From Cerrena zonata (taxonomy: Eukaryota > Basidiomycota > Agaricomycetes > Polyporales > Cerrenaceae), in NCBI GenBank assembly GCA_038087015.1, contig JASBNA010000101.1, positions 41,219 through 105,218 on the forward strand: DNA of 64,000 nt. Reading direction: 5' to 3'. The notes beneath the pieces were generated by a model. It saw nothing but the letters and a program-made list of their open reading frames with translations. It was not told the origin of the DNA and searched no databases. Shown in pieces: positions 60,001 to 64,000 of this stretch. A program made the translations under genes and the position numbers. Position 1 is the first letter of the stretch. Each line of letters starts with the position of its first letter.

Positions 60001-62284
60001 CTAGCATGATCGAAGTAAAGCTTGGGCACGCGCCGCGTGCGCTTTGTCGACAAGCAAATTGGCGGTCTTGAAGGTCGAACTGTACATATGGTTAATACCA
60101 TTGTCTTCCAGTGTTTTCGAAAAGCGGCTGACGAGACCGTGTTTATCTGAAAGGTAAGGAAATTTTGAGGAACTGTGAATTATGGATCACAGCCATATTC
60201 TCAGTGAAAAACATACCGAGGCCAAACTTGCGAAGGTCGATCTGCAAACACTTCATCGTACCTTCTGGTTCAGGCAACTCTCCATCCTCATCACTAATAC
60301 CACTTTCCAACGGACCGTCCTCATCGATGGTTTGAAGCGATTCCGTCACTTTCTCGGGCGAGGCAGCTCTGGAGTCTTGAATATCCAATTCCCCACTGCA
60401 GATCACCATATGTCTCTCGCTAGGCGGGAACAGAGCCGCAAGAAGAGTGACAGATCCCATCAGAGAGGACCCTTCCGGTGTTCTCGTAAACGAGAAGAAC
60501 GGGACCAGTGGGTCAGGTTTGGGGTATCGAAGAGAGTCGGCTTCAGATACTGCTCGTTTTCGTCGTCGACGTTTTGGTTGCGCTGAGGTTGTTGTGTCTT
60601 CAGTATTGAGGTGGGATAGATGAGGGCGAGGGATGTATGTACCCGTAGGGCCGAGTCTGTGTTCACCTGTCATCTCGACCGGGCTCTGGACAACATCTGG
60701 AGTAGCAGAGTAGAAGCTACCATCTTCACTCGAGTCGCCCTCGCTTGAAGCATCGTCCGCGTCCGCGTCAGTCCATGGTCTATCCTGAGGAACCTCGAAG
60801 AGTGGAGAGTCAGAATAGCCCCGACGAGAGTATTTTGGTGATTCAGGTCCGACTTGAGTCGTCGCATCGCTTCTGCTACCACCACTCTCAGTCTCGCTAT
60901 CAGACGTGGGACCAAGGGGAGTCTCGGTCTCGGCAAGTTGGGAACGGAGAGGACTTATGCTCGCAGGTCTGGATTCTATATGCGGTGAAGGCATAGAATG
61001 GCTTCTGCTGTTCGTACCCGATGCGGCCACACCTGGAATCATGTCTGGGAAGGCGACAAGTTTCATGATTTTGAGAGTCCACATGTCCGCACTCTCGTCA
61101 GCAAGACCGATACATGTAAGATCGGGATTCAGTATCTGGACGTCGCAACTTGATGGGGAGTGACTCTGTGATCTCGATGATGCAGATGTCCGGGGCACCT
61201 TAACGACACCGTCATTGGCGTCCGACTCATTGTCAGTCTGATGAATCTCTGTGAGATGCAGTTTTGACAACGAATGGAATGTTTGTGAAGCATCAGTGCT
61301 GCTCCGTGAGCGTGTGAGAACGGCACCGTTCTCAGACGAGATAGTAGTCGACGTAATGGACGTCCCAAGATCGAGTAGATTGATGGACGATGTATCATCG
61401 GCACTGAGTGGGGATAGCATTGGAGATGTTAGCGTCGACGTAAGGAGTTGTGGATCTGATGAATAAAAGTCGAAGCCTGCTGAAGCGAACAGTGATATCA
61501 CTTCTTGCATTCGATGCTCCTTGACCTAGAAACGAGGGTTTGGAGTTAGTAATTCGAAGTGGTAAAGATTGAGATAATGCCGAGGAGAAGACCCGGAAAA
61601 TGAGAACCGGAACGACAGTCGAACGAAGGATCAGAATTGTACGGCACCAGTTCACGTTATCACAATCCAATGCTCATCCTGAACACAGGGACGATAATGG
61701 GACGGAAGGCCATTTAAGCGGGTTACGTGTAAGATAGCTATGACATGGAAGGGGGGATGAAAATAGTACTCACGAAGATGAAGTCACTCATGTATGACGA
61801 CTGGTAGAGGATGGAGATGCCAGCTGCAGCCAGCGGTGCAGAAAGCTCATGTATGCGTGCTCCCGAAGTGTCTGTACGAATGAAAGTAAGCGTCTAAAGA
61901 GAAAGTAATTGCCAATGAAGTAATGGTACCTAAGCCACTTGAATGAGAGTCAATTTGGAATACGTTCCATTTTTCAGCGGACATTTCGATGGGTTCCCAT
62001 TCTTCTGTAGATCGTTTTGGGGTATTGTGCGAGGGTTGAGAGGTTCTACCCCGCATTTTCATCCGGCGTGAATCCTTCTTGACGAGGGGTTCAAACTCTT
62101 GGAGGACATGATGTTCCGCGAAGATACTAAGCTCTATCTCGTTACAGGTGATGTTAAGAAAAGTCGGGTTCGGCAGGAGTAGTTGTCGAAGGAGAGGATG
62201 ACATAGACCGTGAATACGAGAGCGGGGTACATGCACTATAGACAGCGAACCAGGTAGAAGAGAGATGGTTACACTGTCGGACAT
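60001..62284 (-). CDS. ACT-domain protein of the CASTOR/GATS amino-acid-sensor type
   Basis: Four exons on the minus strand: 62284-61930, 61871-61774, 61525-60217 and 60146-60001. They sum to 1,908 bases, or 635 residues. The N-terminal part (SLSIVHVPRSR, HPLLRQLLLPNPTFLNITCNEIELSIF) precedes an ACT-like unit at about residues 97-175. That unit includes WNVFQIDSHSSGLDTSGARIH-type sequence, APLAAAGISILYQSSYMSDF and VKEHRMQEVISLFASAGF. A second half-domain (DLTCIGLADESADMWTLKI) is separated by about 250 disordered acidic Ser-rich residues from a final ACT-like unit (MKCLQIDLRKFGLDKHGLV, HMYSSTFKTANLLVDK). Animal CASTOR proteins bind arginine and regulate TORC1 through GATOR2. The fungal proteins share the paired-ACT layout, but ligand and partner here are inferred only. 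It is probably cytosolic. Confidence 0.82.
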
Positions 62285-64000
62285 GCTACTGGGGAGAAAA
62301 TTGCAGGGGACTCAGGGCAGAAGGGCAGTGAGAGAAAGCGAGGAAGCAGACTATAAAGCGTGTCTGCCTGATGGAGTACCTTGCTGGTCACGTTCGGGAA
62401 GGGGGCACGAGTGAAAGTTGCAAACCTGGGTGGAGGGGGAAGGGAAAACAGGCAAGTAGACGGGGCAAGAAGAAGGACTGAGGAAGCATAGGGCAGATGG
62501 CCCTCCGCGTTCCTCCTCCTAAGCAAGGAGTCAATTTGCCCGTTTTATTAATTAACTCAATTCGGCCCGATTTAAAAGGCACAAGCGTTTCTTTCATATC
62601 CCGGCTTCCTCGATCTTTTGGTTGATCATCTTCCTTTCTACTCAAAATGACACAGGATGGGCATTCCCCACTGTTCCCCCTCTTGCTTTTCAACATTTCG
62701 TATGCGTTTCTCCCGCCGACGTACGTGACAAGTGAAGAAATCCCAAGATAGAATAGTCCCTGTTCTCTGTAGCTTAGCACCTTCTGATTAGAATTGTGAG
62801 TCCACCATCAGGATCATTCCCGTTGGTATAACCTTACCACGTCGTTCTCACTCATCCTTTGATAGAATGACGTCCATTGCTTCCTTATACCGCCCAATTG
62901 TCCCACCCTGTCTAATGTTTACCCACTCAGAAATCCTAGTTAAAGACTAGTTTTACTCCACCACCTTATCACGATGGATCGATACTGTCGTGGGCGCAGC
63001 ATCTCAGCCAATCTCAGCCCTCCAAGTTCATACCAAAGACTGATCTACATCGCATGAGATCTCCAACTCCACATACTCACCGTATGAATGTACACGTTCG
63101 TATCAACACTTGAATGAATGCCGTGTCTAGGCCATGTTCTTTATGTGATGTACTCGCACGAAGGCGCACGGCAAAAGAATATTGACATCTGTCTCAGCGC
63201 AATTCCCATGTGCAGATCAAGTCAATACATTTCCTTCCAGTCTCGACACGGTATTTTACGTCGGAACGTATCGCCAATACCGCTCCTGAGTGAATAAGAG
63301 TGAATTCTGCCGACGAGGGATCCTGTTCAAGAGACTATATCACAACTTTCTTTAGGTACGCTTGATTACCGGATGAACCAGATTTCTCTATATCATACCC
63401 CACACGATCTGACCAGACGTCATGCGCCTTCTTAGAAAACTCTTCTTATACCTCCTAAGGGGTTATTCCGGTGCCGGTCCCTGATTGAGACTTGACCAAA
63501 ACAGCACTCTCTTGGTCACAGCTCGAACTCTGGTCTATGAATAGCCCATCGAGCTACTTTACTCTCCCACCCACTCTATATCCCAACTGTTCGTACCGAT
63601 CGGCGAGGCTACCCGTGAAGCTGCGCAAACATTATTTACATCGAGATTGAATTCAGCTGTCATGCAAACTCTACTAACATGGAAGTAAAAGCTACAAGTA
63701 TAGCAGCACAGTTTCTGGGTATCATAACCTATCGAAGCCAGAGTTAACCTTTTTATCCATTAGTGCACCCGAACTAGCCGTAGCTTTTCTATGTTGAACC
63801 TTAAGCTTTCAAAGCAATTCATATTAGGACCTTCAATTACGCTTCCAGCCCTAATGCTATCGAGATACACACAACAATATGAAATAATGCCATGGTGCGT
63901 ACTTGAATCCTGACCCTCAACACAGAAGCATCTGTCAACAACGAGTCGTCTTAACACGCCGGCGTCCCCGTTATTTCAAAACGTCAGAACTAAATAACCC
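62285..64000. other. Gene-free right end
   Basis: 1.7 kb with no supported gene. The first few hundred bases upstream of 62284 are likely the ACT-gene promoter and leader. A 130-codon minus frame (62388-62780) has no domain character. Nothing recognisable lies between 62.9 and 64.0 kb. Confidence 0.45.

Noticed and set aside
62388..62780. 130-codon minus-strand open frame upstream of the ACT-domain gene
   Set aside because: No domain and a promoter position. Likely chance.

Overview
This window is nuclear DNA of a filamentous basidiomycete, most likely an Agaricomycete. Almost every gene is broken by short GT..AG introns of about 50-60 bases. The gene content is typical of mushroom-forming fungi and their relatives: tandem P450s, an RBR ubiquitin ligase with a basidiomycete-type N-terminus, a Kre6/Skn1 glucan-synthesis protein and a CAP secreted protein. 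No bacterial operon structure, rRNA, tRNA, CRISPR array or intact transposon was seen. Species cannot be named from the sequence alone.

Layout, left to right. 1-0.4 kb: perhaps the last exon of a plus-strand gene. 1.9-4.9 kb (minus): tandem HMG-box DNA-binding protein. 5.8-9.4 kb (minus): complex I subunit NDUFA13/GRIM-19, a 127-residue protein spread over 3.6 kb because of a 2.1-kb intron. 10.4-12.6 kb (plus): protein with an INO80F/TFPT-like helical domain. 13.7-16.1 kb (minus): one hypothetical basic protein and one unresolved, possibly decaying gene. 16.2-17.3 kb (minus): complex I subunit NDUFS8, with both 4Fe-4S motifs intact. 17.5-18.1 kb (plus): prefoldin subunit 2. 18.5-21.1 kb (plus): RBR E3 ligase whose N-terminal half looks like a cysteine-peptidase domain and which carries a one-base frameshift.

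21.3-41.5 kb is the most striking region. Two tandem copies, each about 9.5 kb and both on the minus strand, encode giant proteins of roughly 2,700 residues. Each has a helical N-terminus, a WD/propeller-like region, a GBP/VLIG-like large GTPase domain, a long Cys/His-rich region and a C-terminal von Willebrand A domain with a complete MIDAS motif. The duplicated unit also includes the promoter and the 3' end of the neighbouring RBR gene, which survives as a decayed fragment between the copies. The C-terminal modules are strongly conserved between copies and the N-termini are not. Copy B may have a lesion near its N-terminus.

42.6-44.3 kb (plus): secreted CAP/PR-1 protein on a long Ser/Thr-rich stalk. 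45.0-53.5 kb (minus): three tandem cytochrome P450s that share a 14-base microexon in the I-helix. 55.1-57.7 kb (minus): GH16 Kre6/Skn1-family membrane protein. 60.0-62.3 kb (minus): ACT-domain protein of the CASTOR/GATS type. The rest is intergenic.

Exon joins given in the entries were worked out by hand from splice signals and reading frame. Where a summed length is quoted, it was checked to be a multiple of three.
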